Origin: Nostoc sp. FACHB-280
GTDB lineage: Bacteria; Cyanobacteriota; Cyanobacteriia; Cyanobacteriales; Nostocaceae
Direction: 5' to 3'
Length of the DNA: 49,841 bases
Assembly: GCF_014697615.1 (NCBI RefSeq)
Contig: NZ_JACJSD010000050.1
Location: 1-49,841 of the forward strand
Shown here piece after piece: positions 8,240 to 19,074 of this stretch; position 1 is the stretch's first letter, and each line of letters opens with the position of its first letter. Under the pieces are notes generated by a model. It made no database searches and was not told the DNA's origin. It saw only the letters and a list, made by a program, of their open reading frames with translations. The position numbers and the translations under genes were made by a program.

Positions 8240-9829
8240 TCAAGCAGACTTATGGGAATTATACCAAGTTAAAATCCCACCAAAAAATGCGATCGCAGCT
8301 AGTCCCAAAAAGACAGCTTTCAATCCAACAAAGGTTTCGGCTACGCCTGCTAGTGCTAAAGGTAAAGTTAAGGCAATATTAATGACATTATTTTGCAAAC
8401 CAAATACTTTACCCCGCATTTCTGGGGGAGTTTCTGTTTGAATTGCAGTTTGCATTGGAATGCCAACTAACGCGCCAAAAATCCCTAAGATAGCCACAAA
8501 CAATAATACCAACCACAATTGTGTTGTAAATAAAGCCAAACCAATTAAAGATGCTGCCATTCCTAAACAACCATACAAGCCGAGTTGAGAATAGGAAAAG
8601 CGTTGTCCAAACTGTCCTAAAATTGTTGCGCCAACGGCAATTCCTACACCACCTGCTGCTAGTAAAAAGCCAAATTGCGAAGCTTTTAAATTCGGTATAA
8701 CTTCTGCCATCCGCACTGCCAACACTGTTAAAGCGGCAAAGACAGAAAACAAAATAATCAGTCTGACTAAAGCATTCCGCACTTGATGATTAGCTTTGAG
8801 GTAAGCAAAACCATCACGTAAGTCTGAGAAAACATGAGGAAATTCCGTATCGGGAGCGTGGGGTTTTTCTTTAGTAGCCAATAACATTAAAATTACACCT
8901 GCGATCGCATAACTGCCACCTACTAAAATTTCTTTACCCAAACCATTGCTACCACCAAACTGCGCCCATATACTATCTGCGATCGCTAAAATCGGTTCAC
9001 CGATGGCAAAGCCAATAATCACTGAAGCCATCATAGTTGTTGTATACAGGGAGTTTGCCGAAAGTAAGTGCTGTTCTTCGACTACCAACGGAATTGCTGC
9101 TTGTTCCGCTGGTGCAAAAAACTGTGTCAGTGTGGAAACCAAAAAAGTCACACCTAAAATTATGGCAAAACCTACTGGTAAAACTCCGATGGGTTGCCAA
9201 TCATGAGTTAACCACAACAATAAAGGAATCACCAAAACCAAAATACCCCGCCAAATATTTGTTGCAACTAAAACTGCTTTTTTTGACCAACGATCTACAA
9301 ATACTCCAGCCACCGAACCAAATAATACGGCTGGAATCGTAAATGCCATCATCAATGCTGATACCCAACCACTAATGCTTTGACTACTTGCTTGAAAGTG
9401 ACTATTGATTAAAGCAATCATCAATACTAAGTACACTTTATCAGCCAGTTGGCAAAACACTTGCCCACCCCAAAGTGCTAAGAAATTCGGGTTTTTTAAT
9501 ACAGGTAAAAATCCCTGCTGTTGTACTTTGTCTGAATTCGCTTCACCGCCAGAACCATTCCCAACTGTTTTTTCGGTTGCAGCTGCGACTGGTAAACTTT
9601 TTTCCTTGCGACTGGGGGCAATATTGACAACTGTATCCGATGTCCATTCTTTATCATTGGTTGAAACATCGGGTTTAGAAATTTCTTGGTTGTAAATTTG
9701 ACTATTTGTAGATATGGGAACAGACTTCAAATGATTAGTCACATTAGAAGTATTTGCCCGACTCGGTTTTTTGGTGTGGTTTGGTGATAAGGGAAGGATT
9801 TTTCGATCCAAATCAGATGGTTGCATCAT
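8240..9829 (-). CDS. MFS transporter with a long N-terminal extension
   Basis: A 529-residue major facilitator protein resembling the MFS_3/EntS-like group of exporters. About 105 polar, low-complexity residues precede the membrane domain. The membrane domain begins near [25 protein letters not shown] and runs as about 12 hydrophobic segments, with a [14 protein letters not shown] loop between helices 2 and 3 as in this family. The ATG at 9829 overlaps the recO stop (TGA at 9826-9828), so the two are probably translated from one message. Substrate unknown; efflux is likely. The cytoplasmic N-terminal extension has no recognised domain. Confidence 0.85.
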   Translation of the reverse strand: MMQPSDLDRKILPLSPNHTKKPSRANTSNVTNHLKSVPISTNSQIYNQEISKPDVSTNDKEWTSDTVVNIAPSRKEKSLPVAAATEKTVGNGSGGEANSDKVQQQGFLPVLKNPNFLALWGGQVFCQLADKVYLVLMIALINSHFQASSQSISGWVSALMMAFTIPAVLFGSVAGVFVDRWSKKAVLVATNIWRGILVLVIPLLLWLTHDWQPIGVLPVGFAIILGVTFLVSTLTQFFAPAEQAAIPLVVEEQHLLSANSLYTTTMMASVIIGFAIGEPILAIADSIWAQFGGSNGLGKEILVGGSYAIAGVILMLLATKEKPHAPDTEFPHVFSDLRDGFAYLKANHQVRNALVRLIILFSVFAALTVLAVRMAEVIPNLKASQFGFLLAAGGVGIAVGATILGQFGQRFSYSQLGLYGCLGMAASLIGLALFTTQLWLVLLFVAILGIFGALVGIPMQTAIQTETPPEMRGKVFGLQNNVINIALTLPLALAGVAETFVGLKAVFLGLAAIAFFGGILTWYNSHKSA

Positions 9830-10728
9830 GGTTGGTTGGCAGCAAAATAAGAATCTATCAGGGTAGCGGAGCGAATAGAATGGCCTAAATGATACTGAGC
9901 ATACTGACGTAAAATCTGCTCAATCGATAACCAGCCATTATCTCTAATTCCATCAATTTGCATTATCTCTGGTTGTGACAGTTGTTGGAGCAGAGCCAAT
10001 TCTTTAGCACTCAAACGACAGGAAATAACTGGAATTTCTTGTCGATGGACAACAGTCTCGTAACTAGGGATAGGAGAATTTGCTGATGGGGAAAATTCGG
10101 AATGATTTCTATTTTCCCATTTTTCTTTCTCGCGTTTTCTGCGTAAACTTTCCCATGCCTCTAAACAAATTACCCCACCAGCAGGAACACTAAATCCGAC
10201 TTGCCAGTAGGGCTTAGTCAAGTCTGGCGTGAGAAGCTTTTGAGTTAAACAACAGGTTTGGATTTGTGGTGTTAGTCCTGCCAAAACTAAAAGTTGAAAC
10301 ACGCCCAAAGCCAGATATGCGTACACAGATGATATTTCAGCTTTTGGGATGATTTCTAATTGATGAAGATGTGCATTCAGTAACTCATAAAGTTCTTCTT
10401 GGGGTTGTTCACTCAAAGCCTGAGACAAGGCGATTTCTGCTAAATATTGACCTGCGGCTAATTTGCCTAAATCTTGAGCTAAACCAGGGTAGGTTTTTAG
10501 GGTTTGTGCTTGAGTAATTTTATCGAGCGATCGCCCTTTAGCAATCAGTAGTTCATTCACAACAAACATTCCACTCCGACCACCCAGGCTAGAGTTATGC
10601 TTACGCGCCCCTGGTGCAACTGCTCGAATCAGACCAAACTCTCGTGTCAAAATTGTCACTATCCTGTCTGACTCGCCCAGCACCTGAGTTTTAAGATTAA
10701 TACCAGTTGCTTTATAAGTTTTACTCAT
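9826..10728 (-). CDS. recO: DNA repair protein RecO
   Basis: A 300-residue RecO, which works with RecF/RecR to load RecA on SSB-coated gaps. The N-terminal OB-fold is clear ([33 protein letters not shown]), followed by the helical domain ([13 protein letters not shown]). The C-terminal part has [10 protein letters not shown] and [11 protein letters not shown] and the cyanobacterial ending [22 protein letters not shown] polar stretch of about 35 residues ([14 protein letters not shown]..) interrupts the C-terminal domain and looks like a lineage insertion. ATG 10728 lies directly against a GTCATTA-type tandem repeat. deoC is upstream on the same strand. Confidence 0.93.
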   Translation of the reverse strand: MSKTYKATGINLKTQVLGESDRIVTILTREFGLIRAVAPGARKHNSSLGGRSGMFVVNELLIAKGRSLDKITQAQTLKTYPGLAQDLGKLAAGQYLAEIALSQALSEQPQEELYELLNAHLHQLEIIPKAEISSVYAYLALGVFQLLVLAGLTPQIQTCCLTQKLLTPDLTKPYWQVGFSVPAGGVICLEAWESLRRKREKEKWENRNHSEFSPSANSPIPSYETVVHRQEIPVISCRLSAKELALLQQLSQPEIMQIDGIRDNGWLSIEQILRQYAQYHLGHSIRSATLIDSYFAANQP

Positions 10729-10837
10729 GAATCATTAGTCATCAGTCACTAGTCATTAACAGCCAGTGTATGGGGTGGTTTCGCCGACTTTCTCACTGGC
10801 GTTCATTAGCTGCGGAGGAAAGACAAAGGACAAATGA
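10726..10837. repeat. GTCATTN tandem-repeat palindrome interrupted by a GCCAGTG...CACTGGC element
   Basis: Left arm 10726-10759: CAT/GTCATTA/GTCACTA units running straight into the recO start codon. Right arm 10821-10839: GACAAAGGACAAATGACTA, the inverted counterpart. Between them is a 39-base element (10762-10800) with ends GCCAGTG and CACTGGC and a centre GGGGTGGTTTCGCCGACTT. An uninterrupted version of the palindrome is at 41880-41950, and a second copy of the 39-base element is at 24945-24983. A dispersed element inserted into a short tandem repeat is the simplest reading. Confidence 0.7.
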
Positions 10838-11518
10838 CTATTCCCCTTTCTCCAGATTATCGCGCTGGCGGAGCAAATCGATACCACGAGATGTCCCCAA
10901 TCTTGTAGCACCCGCTAGGATTAAGTCTAAAGCTTGTTCGTGAGTCCGAATACCCCCAGAAGCTTTAATTCCTATGCTGTCTCTAACTATTTCTTTCAAA
11001 AAACGCACATCTGCTAATGTAGCACCGCCATTCCAACCTGTACTGGTTTTTAGAAATGCTGCACCCGCATCCATACATATTTCTGCTGCCAGCCTTTTTT
11101 CAGCATCTGTCAGTAGACTAGTTTCTAAAATTACCTTGACTGTTTGCCCTGTTTCTTCACAAATCTCAGCAATTTCTCGGTGAACTTCCTCTGTTTTCCC
11201 CACTTTCAACCAGCCTAAGTTAAGCACTAAATCTAACTCAGTAGCGCCATTTTCTACTGCTTCTTGCGCTTCATAAAGCTTAACGGCTGAAGTTGTGGCT
11301 CCCGTCGGAAAACCAATCACAGTACAAACTTTTGGCTTTTTGTTTTGTAGGAGTTCAGCTGCTTGTTTAACGTGGGTGGGGTAAATGCAAACCGCCGCAA
11401 AGTTAAATCTATATGCTTGTTCACACCATTGCTCAACCTGCTCTGGAGTAGCCGTTGGCGTTAACAGGGCGTGATCGATAAATGGCGCAATATCAATATC
11501 TGGATAGTCTGCTGCCAT
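10838..11518 (-). CDS. deoC: Deoxyribose-phosphate aldolase
   Basis: A 226-residue class I aldolase that splits 2-deoxyribose-5-phosphate into glyceraldehyde-3-phosphate and acetaldehyde, in deoxynucleoside salvage. Family blocks are intact: [49 protein letters not shown], and [10 protein letters not shown] carrying the Schiff-base lysine. The phosphate-binding IKASGGIRT and the GTSRG near the end are also present. Normal length. It lies upstream of recO on the same strand, an arrangement common in cyanobacteria, with a repeat block between them. Confidence 0.95.
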   Translation of the reverse strand: MAADYPDIDIAPFIDHALLTPTATPEQVEQWCEQAYRFNFAAVCIYPTHVKQAAELLQNKKPKVCTVIGFPTGATTSAVKLYEAQEAVENGATELDLVLNLGWLKVGKTEEVHREIAEICEETGQTVKVILETSLLTDAEKRLAAEICMDAGAAFLKTSTGWNGGATLADVRFLKEIVRDSIGIKASGGIRTHEQALDLILAGATRLGTSRGIDLLRQRDNLEKGE

Positions 11519-11724
11519 TGAACTTTTGCCTATGAATGATTATTAAGCTTTATAAAAAATTAAGACATTTATTATATATTAAACCACATTAACTAGGAAT
11601 TTGACTCCAAAACTAGCTAATTATTCAGATTATATTTGGAGATATTTTGATTTTATTTAACTATTGTAACTAAATTTATGGATTTTTAGACAATTTGTGC
11701 TTGCAGCAATGCCACAGTTTTTTC

Positions 11725-12849
11725 TTAATTAACTCCTAAAAAATCAAGAATAGTTTTAGCTAATGCCTGAGACAGCAAGTAAGGTACACCATTACCAATG
11801 GATTTAAACATATTAGTCAAAGACATTAGATCAGGAAGTACAAAATTTTCTGGTAAAGATTGTATGGCTAAAGCTTCGGCTACAGAAATTCGCCGCATTT
11901 TATAAGGATGTAAATGTACTTCATTATTGCCATAGCAAGCTGTGGGAGAATAACGCCAACGGTGCAGACGTTTAAATGATTTTTTAGAATCATCTCCTTC
12001 ATCAACAGTCGCAAATTTACTCATCCCGGCTCTGGGTTGAAAATAATGCTGAGTATTAGGATGATGCTGAACGTTATTTTTTCTAAACCAAAACTCCACA
12101 GTTAATTCGGGAATAATATGATCAGGACAAGGTAATAAAGAATCCACTTGAAATGATTGATATTTTGGCCAAGAACAAGCTGAGATTCTTACTTGAGAAT
12201 GTGTTATGTATTTTTGCCATAACCCTAGATTTAGTTGTTTTTTTATTTGATTTTGATTGATAAAATACTGATGAAAACCTATCAAAATAATTCTTTCTCT
12301 ATCTTGAGGTACACCATATTCAAGAGCATTAATTAAGCGTTCGGTTAAAACATAGCCAGCTTGCTGCAACCGAATTTTTAAAGATTCAAAAAATAACCGA
12401 TGTTTTTTGGTTCGCCATAATCCTTTAACATTTTCAAATAAAAAGAAATCAGGCAGATTCTGGCAAATAAGTTCAATATAAACTTCAGATAGTTTCCCGT
12501 TACTGCCCAAGTAGCCTTGATTTTTGCCACCAACTGAAAAATCAGGACAAGGCGGCCCACCAATGAAACCAATAATATTATGAGACTTGCGACAATCTTT
12601 GACTAGTTCTAATAAACCTTGTGCTTGTATTCCCTCAAGCAACTTACTGACATCACCGGTTTCTCCATAATGATATCCATATTCAGGCAGTGGTAATTGA
12701 AGTAATTCTCTAGAATAGCGGTAAGCAGCCATGAAAGGTGAGAAAATTTCATTGACATACACAATCTTAAAACCGCTATGTTCAAAGCCTAAATCGAGAA
12801 AACCAGCACCAGCAAAAAATGAGAAAATTGCAGGGCGATCGCTATTCAT
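11725..12849 (-). CDS. Orphan C5-cytosine DNA methyltransferase
   Basis: From ATG 12849 the product has 374 residues (an in-frame TTG at 12855 adds two). C5-MTase motifs are ordered normally: motif I SFFAGAGFLDLGFE (10-23), motif IV GGPPCPDFS with catalytic Cys101, motif VI FLFENVKG (137-143), motif VIII YGVPQDRERI (178-187), motif IX near RRISVAEALAIQ, and motif X SIGNGVPYLLSQALA. Target recognition must lie in the variable stretch around 200-310. No restriction enzyme, Vsr nuclease, or specificity partner is adjacent. It starts 36 bases after the end of the giant kinase gene and may be co-transcribed with it. Target sequence unknown. Confidence 0.9.
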   Translation of the reverse strand: MNSDRPAIFSFFAGAGFLDLGFEHSGFKIVYVNEIFSPFMAAYRYSRELLQLPLPEYGYHYGETGDVSKLLEGIQAQGLLELVKDCRKSHNIIGFIGGPPCPDFSVGGKNQGYLGSNGKLSEVYIELICQNLPDFFLFENVKGLWRTKKHRLFFESLKIRLQQAGYVLTERLINALEYGVPQDRERIILIGFHQYFINQNQIKKQLNLGLWQKYITHSQVRISACSWPKYQSFQVDSLLPCPDHIIPELTVEFWFRKNNVQHHPNTQHYFQPRAGMSKFATVDEGDDSKKSFKRLHRWRYSPTACYGNNEVHLHPYKMRRISVAEALAIQSLPENFVLPDLMSLTNMFKSIGNGVPYLLSQALAKTILDFLGVN

Positions 12850-12885
12850 TAGCAATTTTAATCAGGACACATTTAAATTTACCAT

Positions 12886-15800
12886 TTATCGCATTGGTAT
12901 CTCAATCACAAACTCAGTACCCTGATTTAATTCAGAATGATAAAATAAATTTCCTTGATGCTTGTCAACTACAATCTGGTAACTAATTGACAACCCTAAA
13001 CCAGTACCACCACCTACATCTTTCGTGGTAAAAAATGGGTCAAATATTTTTTGACTAATATCTTCTGGGATACCACTACCATTATCTGCGATCGTAATTC
13101 TGATCATCCGGGATGCTGTCAGTTCTGTGCAAATTTTAATTTGAGGATGCTCATTATTTTGTCTATTTTGCTTATCTACAAAATTACCTCTAACAGCATC
13201 AATCGCATTACTCAAAACATTCATAAAAACTTGATTCAGTTGGCCTGCATAACAATTTACTTCTGGTAAATCAGCATATTCTTTAATTACAACAATTTCA
13301 TGTAAAGTATTTTTTTCTTTTAATTGATTTTGCAGAATCATTAAAGTATTATCGATACCCTGATGAATATCAACAGGTTTCATATCAGATTCATCTAAGC
13401 GAGAAAAGTTCCGTAAACCTAAAACAATATCTCGAATCCGGGAACTACCCATTTTCATCGAATCTATTGTTTTAGGTAAGTCATCAACCAAAAATTGCAA
13501 ATCTATTTCTTCAGTTTTTTCGGTAATTATCGGTGTTGGCTCTGGATATTCTTGTTGATATAAATCCATTAATTCTAGTAAATCACTTACATAATCACTA
13601 GTATGTACAATATTGCCATGAATAAAATTGATGGGATTATTAATTTCATGGGCAATACCTGCAACCATTTGACCCAAAGAAGACATCTTTTCACTTTGAA
13701 TTAATTGGGCTTGAGTTCTTCTTAACTCCTGGAGTGCTTGTTGCAATTTATCATTTTTATCTTTAAGTTCATTTGTTCTTTCTGCAACTTTTGCTTCTAA
13801 ATTATGATTATATTCTTCTAATTGCTGCTTAGTTTGATTTAAATTTTCATAGAGTATAGCATTCTCCAGAGAAATTGTAGCTTGACTGGTTAAAAGTTTG
13901 ATAACTTCTAGGCGATCGTTTGTAAAGGCAGCTGTAGCTAAATTATTTTCTAAATACAGTATCCCAACTAATTGATTTTGATTAATCATCGGAATACACA
14001 ACAAACTTTTTGGTTGCTGTCGTATAACATACATATCTGTTGCGAGAAATCCTTGATTTATTGCATCATCAATCACTAATATTTCTCGACTACGTTTAAC
14101 ATAGTTAATTACTGCCAGTGGCACATCACTGCAAGATTCTAAATCAATTGAAGTAAATTCTGTATAGACAGAGGCTAAATTAGCGATCGAACTAATAGCT
14201 CTGACAGTGAAACCGGAATTATCCGCTTCATTCAAAACTAGAACACATTTAGATGCACCTACATTCTCCATCACAACTGTCATCAGAGTTGACAGCAAAT
14301 CTTTAAGATTAATTTCTCCTGATAGCGCCTGAGAAGCTTTAATTACCGATGCTAAATCTAGCATATCTGAAATACTAGTGTTAGAACTCACAAAAGTGTT
14401 ATGACTGCTGAGAGAAGTCTGTACATTATGAGTCGATGATGTACTTAATTCTGGTTCTCTGTATTTCTTGATATCTTGGCTGAGTTTTTCTTCCTGAATA
14501 ATGGAAACGAGTAAATAAGGATAGCGTTTTTGCAAATCTTGAGCTTTAGTTAATGCTCCCCAACGTACATAACCGTAGTAAGCATCAGTTAAGTAAGTTT
14601 TAGCAATCTTTTCTTTACCCCAAGTTAAATAGAAATTAGCAGCCAATTCATTAGCTAAGGCCTCTTCATGGATAAATTCATTTTCCTTTGCCGAAGAAAT
14701 AGCAAGATCATAAAACTCTATTGCTTCTAGATATTGGTTTAAAACTCGATATCTTTCAGCTTCTACTAAATAAAATTTATTCAAGTAATTGCTAGATGAA
14801 CTTATTGACCACCTTTGCATTCTTTCTTGATTCGCTCCAATCTTAGCCAACATTTCCGCCTGTTGAGCAGAGTCAACCTCATGATATATAGCTAACCGAG
14901 CTAGGGAATCATAAAAGAAAAATTGTGGAAATGTAAATTGACCAATTCCCCCAGATAAATACTTTTCTGCATTGATTGCATAATCAATGGCTTCATAATA
15001 TTCCTTTAGTAAATAACATAGATGTAGCTTACATAAATAAAAATATAACAGAGCATTTATATCGTTAGCTTCTCTGTGGATAGAAAGTAATTTTTCCTCA
15101 TTGTAAATTTCACCTATTAAAAAACAAGGATTTTGAACATTATCTTTTAAATTTAAAACTGTCTGTCGATATATTTCAATCCAGTAGAAAACCCTATCTT
15201 GCTTAATATGCTTAACAGCATAACTGTAGTTTGCCATTTCTATTTCTAGAGAGTTTAGTACTTTCCCACTAAAATATGAAATATAGCAGTATGCTTTTAG
15301 AGAATAGGCAGCAAATTCTAAATCACCAGCTTCTAAACCTAGCGAATAGGCTTCTAAAAGATATTTTAAAGATTCCCTAACAGGGTCTTGCCAATGTTTG
15401 ACATGGGCGTTAAATGTCTGGATAACCTTAGCATTAATTTCTTTATTGTTGAATTTAGACAATAAGCTTGTAGCTAATTTGCCAAATTTATAGCCAGATT
15501 CAATATCTTCTACTACTCCACAAAGCATAAATCCATAACAAACATACACATACGATGAGAATGAAGAATTACCATATTCCAGAGATAAATTTATCTGTTT
15601 TAAAACCATCAAAGGAAATAGGTTAGGAATTACGGTGTAGGCTAAAGCAAGAGTACTAGATAAAACACGCATAACTGCTAATGCTGTTACATCTTGCATA
15701 ATTGGTAAATCTATTAAACTATCAATACTCCTATTAATAAAGTATTGATTTGTTTCATTCATTGCCTGTTGAATGTCTAATTGGCTGGGATCTTTGGGAA

Positions 15801-18510
15801 ACTCAACGCCGAATAATTTCAAAAAATCTAGTCCAGCTTGGACACCTTCTTGCGCTTTGTTTTGCGCTCCGTATGCCTGAATAGTAATCTCAATTACTTT
15901 AACTTTATCCAAGTTTGTCTTTGCATTAACTAAAACTAGTTGAACAAGTTCCTCTGCTTGTGTAAAGTCTCCATTTAAATATGCTGCTTCTGCTGCTGTT
16001 TCCCATAGCGATAAAGTTAGTCTATATTCAGTATTCCAACTAGATTTGGTAAGTAGTTTAATTCCTGTATCTAAATATTTCAAAGCTGCGGAATAAGCTG
16101 TTGAAGCTAAAGCTTTACGTCCAGCAGTAAGATTCATTTCGGATAGTTCATAACGCTGCTGTGGATTGGTAATCAAATCTATGGCTATATTAAATTGATT
16201 AACTAACTCAAAAATTTTTTCTTCTCTTTCTATTAAGGTAATATTTTTGATTAAAAGTAATCCAATTTTTAAATGAGTTAATTTTTTTTGTTCATTGGCA
16301 ATTAAAGAGTAAGCTGCTTGCTGTACACGGTCATGTACAAATTTATATTTAGGAAGCTGATAATTATCAATAATTGATTTATTGACAGTATTATGATTAA
16401 TAATTTCTAGTTTTGCATAATCATCATCTGATAAAAAAATATACCCATCACTTTGGGGAATGATTAGACCTTCTATTAACGATGGCCATAAATCTGATGC
16501 AGTATCAATAACAGATTTTTCACAGATAATAGCTAGAGTCTTTAAGTCAAACTCGTTGCCAATACAAGCTGCTAATTGTAAAATATTTTGTGTATTTTGT
16601 GGCAATTTTTCTATTTGAATTGCCATAAAATCTACAACATCATCTGTAAAAGTGAGAGTTTTAATTTTTGCTAGATTATATTGCCAATATCCCGCTTCAA
16701 AATTTAAGGTTATTAGCCCTTCATCATATAAGGCTTTGAGAAATTGTGTAGCAAAAAATGGATTGCCTTGAGTTTTAGCAAATACCATTTGTGTTAAAGG
16801 TATAGCTAAGACTTCTGAACAATGAAGTGTATCGGTAATTAAATAGTTTAAACTAGACTGATTTAATGGGCGAAGTTGAATTTGGCTGATTTGTGTTCCA
16901 GTTTTTTTAATTTCATTTAAAGTTAAAATTAAAGGATGAATATTGAAAACTTCATTATCCCTGTATGCACCAATTAATAATATGTTACCGGGGATGGATT
17001 CTGTACGGTTTGTTTCGCTTACAATGGCAGGAGAACTAGTTTCGCCCATTAAAAATTGGATAAATTTTAAAGAAGCATGATCTGCCCATTGTAAGTCGTC
17101 CAAAAATATGACTAGGGGCTGGTCTTTTGTGGCGAATACTTGGATAAATTTCTGGAGCAATAAGTTGAAACGATTTTGAGATGCACTTCCAGATAATTCT
17201 GTAATTTCTGGTTGTCTACCAATAATTCTTTCTAATTCAGGAATGACATCAATGATTATTTGTCCCTGTGTTCCTAATGCAGATAATATATTGTCTTTCC
17301 ATTGTTGAATTTGAGTGTCACTTCCGGCTAATAATTGCCCAATTAAGCCACGTAAAGCTTGGATAAAAGCTGATAATGGAATGTCACGTTGAAATTGATC
17401 AAATTTACCTTTGATAAAATAACTACGTTGTCTAACGATTGGTTTATGAATTTCATTAATGACAGCTGTTTTGCCAATACCAGAGGAACCTGTAACTAAT
17501 ACTATTTCTGTTTGAGTATTAGCTACCCGCTCAAAAGTATTCAGTAAAGTTTCGACTTCGCGCTGTCGACCATATAGTTTTTCTGGAATATTAAATTGAC
17601 TAGATATATCCTTCAGTCCTAATTCAAAAGGTAATATATTTCCAGTTTCTTGCCATTGTTTTTGACATATTTCTAAGTCATGCCTGAGTCCATGACCACT
17701 TTGATAACGGTCTTCGGCATTTTTGGCGATTAATTTACTAATAATATCAGATAGAATTGATGGAATATTAGGATTAAGAGAGTTAATTTTTGGTGGCTGT
17801 TTGGCAATATGAGAATACACTAGTTCCATTGGATCGGAACTGATGAATGGTAGATTTCCAGCCAATAGTTCAAAAAAAGTTATACCCAAAGAATAAAAAT
17901 CACTACGGTAGTCAATAACTCGATTCATTCGTCCTGTTTGTTCAGGGGAAATATAAGCTAGAGTACCTTCTAAAATATTGGGATTCGTAAATGATTGAAC
18001 TTCTTTTGGCAAAAGTGTAGAGATACTGAAGTCAATAAGTTTGATTTCTTCTGTATTTGGGTGAATTAAAATATTAGCAGGTTTGATGTCTTTATGAATA
18101 ATCCGATTTCGATGGAGTAGTTCTAATGTTGTGGTAATTTTAACGGCAATATTAAAAAAATTGTTTAAAGAAAGGTCACTTTCGCCAATTTTATATTTTT
18201 CTAAGCGCCATTCCTTGAGAGATATACCCCCAAAATCTTCCATAGTCAGAACATAGCCGTTGCGATAGTTTTCTAGGCTATATGGTTTGACGATACCTGG
18301 AATTTCCAGATTTTGAGTGATAGTGTATTGATTACGAAACTGGGCAATTTCTGTAAAAGTGGGATATTCATTCCGCATCAATTTGAGAACGACGGGTTTT
18401 TGGTCTTTTTCTCTCACCCCACGATATACTAAGGTTTTACTACCAGAGTATATTTGCTCAGTAATTTGATAACCAAATATAGGGTATATCGTGTCTGATA
18501 CTGTTAACAT
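12886..18510 (-). CDS. Ser/Thr kinase - AAA ATPase - GAF - histidine kinase hybrid (HstK type)
   Basis: An 1874-residue signalling protein. The N-terminal protein kinase domain (about 13-285) has Lys43 in VVLKLM, the catalytic loop HKDIKPANIL (139-148), DFS at 160-162 in place of DFG, and SPE at 188-190 in place of APE. An AAA/STAND-type ATPase follows, with Walker A GSSGIGKT at 341-348 and Walker B LVIFLDDLQWAD. A long helical TPR-like region spans about 700-1360. A GAF domain covers about 1385-1550, then a coiled coil. The transmitter has phospho-acceptor His1621 in GIAHEINNP and an ATPase with DNGSGIP near 1809-1815 and a GTGLGLS box. This domain order is the HstK family described in Anabaena. 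No membrane segment. The signal and partner regulator are unknown; the response regulator at 19075-19725 is the nearest candidate. Confidence 0.93.
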   Translation of the reverse strand: MLTVSDTIYPIFGYQITEQIYSGSKTLVYRGVREKDQKPVVLKLMRNEYPTFTEIAQFRNQYTITQNLEIPGIVKPYSLENYRNGYVLTMEDFGGISLKEWRLEKYKIGESDLSLNNFFNIAVKITTTLELLHRNRIIHKDIKPANILIHPNTEEIKLIDFSISTLLPKEVQSFTNPNILEGTLAYISPEQTGRMNRVIDYRSDFYSLGITFFELLAGNLPFISSDPMELVYSHIAKQPPKINSLNPNIPSILSDIISKLIAKNAEDRYQSGHGLRHDLEICQKQWQETGNILPFELGLKDISSQFNIPEKLYGRQREVETLLNTFERVANTQTEIVLVTGSSGIGKTAVINEIHKPIVRQRSYFIKGKFDQFQRDIPLSAFIQALRGLIGQLLAGSDTQIQQWKDNILSALGTQGQIIIDVIPELERIIGRQPEITELSGSASQNRFNLLLQKFIQVFATKDQPLVIFLDDLQWADHASLKFIQFLMGETSSPAIVSETNRTESIPGNILLIGAYRDNEVFNIHPLILTLNEIKKTGTQISQIQLRPLNQSSLNYLITDTLHCSEVLAIPLTQMVFAKTQGNPFFATQFLKALYDEGLITLNFEAGYWQYNLAKIKTLTFTDDVVDFMAIQIEKLPQNTQNILQLAACIGNEFDLKTLAIICEKSVIDTASDLWPSLIEGLIIPQSDGYIFLSDDDYAKLEIINHNTVNKSIIDNYQLPKYKFVHDRVQQAAYSLIANEQKKLTHLKIGLLLIKNITLIEREEKIFELVNQFNIAIDLITNPQQRYELSEMNLTAGRKALASTAYSAALKYLDTGIKLLTKSSWNTEYRLTLSLWETAAEAAYLNGDFTQAEELVQLVLVNAKTNLDKVKVIEITIQAYGAQNKAQEGVQAGLDFLKLFGVEFPKDPSQLDIQQAMNETNQYFINRSIDSLIDLPIMQDVTALAVMRVLSSTLALAYTVIPNLFPLMVLKQINLSLEYGNSSFSSYVYVCYGFMLCGVVEDIESGYKFGKLATSLLSKFNNKEINAKVIQTFNAHVKHWQDPVRESLKYLLEAYSLGLEAGDLEFAAYSLKAYCYISYFSGKVLNSLEIEMANYSYAVKHIKQDRVFYWIEIYRQTVLNLKDNVQNPCFLIGEIYNEEKLLSIHREANDINALLYFYLCKLHLCYLLKEYYEAIDYAINAEKYLSGGIGQFTFPQFFFYDSLARLAIYHEVDSAQQAEMLAKIGANQERMQRWSISSSSNYLNKFYLVEAERYRVLNQYLEAIEFYDLAISSAKENEFIHEEALANELAANFYLTWGKEKIAKTYLTDAYYGYVRWGALTKAQDLQKRYPYLLVSIIQEEKLSQDIKKYREPELSTSSTHNVQTSLSSHNTFVSSNTSISDMLDLASVIKASQALSGEINLKDLLSTLMTVVMENVGASKCVLVLNEADNSGFTVRAISSIANLASVYTEFTSIDLESCSDVPLAVINYVKRSREILVIDDAINQGFLATDMYVIRQQPKSLLCIPMINQNQLVGILYLENNLATAAFTNDRLEVIKLLTSQATISLENAILYENLNQTKQQLEEYNHNLEAKVAERTNELKDKNDKLQQALQELRRTQAQLIQSEKMSSLGQMVAGIAHEINNPINFIHGNIVHTSDYVSDLLELMDLYQQEYPEPTPIITEKTEEIDLQFLVDDLPKTIDSMKMGSSRIRDIVLGLRNFSRLDESDMKPVDIHQGIDNTLMILQNQLKEKNTLHEIVVIKEYADLPEVNCYAGQLNQVFMNVLSNAIDAVRGNFVDKQNRQNNEHPQIKICTELTASRMIRITIADNGSGIPEDISQKIFDPFFTTKDVGGGTGLGLSISYQIVVDKHQGNLFYHSELNQGTEFVIEIPMR

Positions 18511-19074
18511 CTCAGCCTGTACTTATGTCTAATGACTATTGTTTCAGTATTCCCAAAAATAAATTACCAATATCATGAGAGTCGCAAAATTTTATTTAAG
18601 GTATTTATAATCACTATAGAGAATGTAATAAATGTATAAATTTTAATTAAAATCTAGGGCTAAAAAATACCTAATACTACTGTAGTAAAAAGCTTATATA
18701 GCAATCCTGTCTGAGTTGTGAAAAATATTCTTTTTAACGAACCGCAAAGGACACAAAGGACACAAAGAAAGAGAAAAAAGAGAAGAAAGAGAATTTATCA
18801 AATGATTTAGGATGGCTATATGTCAGATATAGTTATGAATTATGGAACAAGAATCTATCTTAAAAAGATAATCGAGTAGAGAGATCAAAAACTCTACTCG
18901 ATTAATTTTGGCAATTTATTGACTACTAGTAATGTTATTTCTTTCTAGAAAATTTACAATTGGTAGTACTTTTCTAGTAAAAATCTAGAAAACTATACTA
19001 TATTTAACCGAGATTGAATGAGAATTTGGAGAAACAACTATTAAAGACAACAGAAAGCAAGGCAAGTTTGAACT
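18511..19074. other. Intergenic region between response regulator and HstK-type gene
   Basis: 564 bases, very AT-rich. It contains an imperfect heptamer array at about 18739-18795 (AACCGCAAAGGACACAAAGGACACAAAG, shown here in pieces: CGCAAAGGACACAAAGG, then purine-rich AGAGAAAAAAGAG). It also contains the strong hairpin at 18869-18904, listed separately. The promoter of the kinase gene should lie in 18511-18650, but I cannot point to convincing -35/-10 boxes. No small gene was found. Confidence 0.5.
18862..18904 (-). terminator. Rho-independent terminator for the response-regulator gene
   Basis: TAATCGAGTAGAG (18869-18881) and CTCTACTCGATTA (18892-18904) form a perfect 13-bp stem with a 10-base loop. 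Read on the minus strand, the stem is followed by ATCTTTTTAAG, a short T-run. It lies about 170 bases downstream of the response regulator stop and ahead of the kinase gene, so it would separate the two transcripts. Confidence 0.65.

Noticed and set aside
10726-10839. CRISPR array
   Set aside because: Repeat units are 7-8 bases with no unique spacers of constant size; the same holds for the other tandem repeats in the window.
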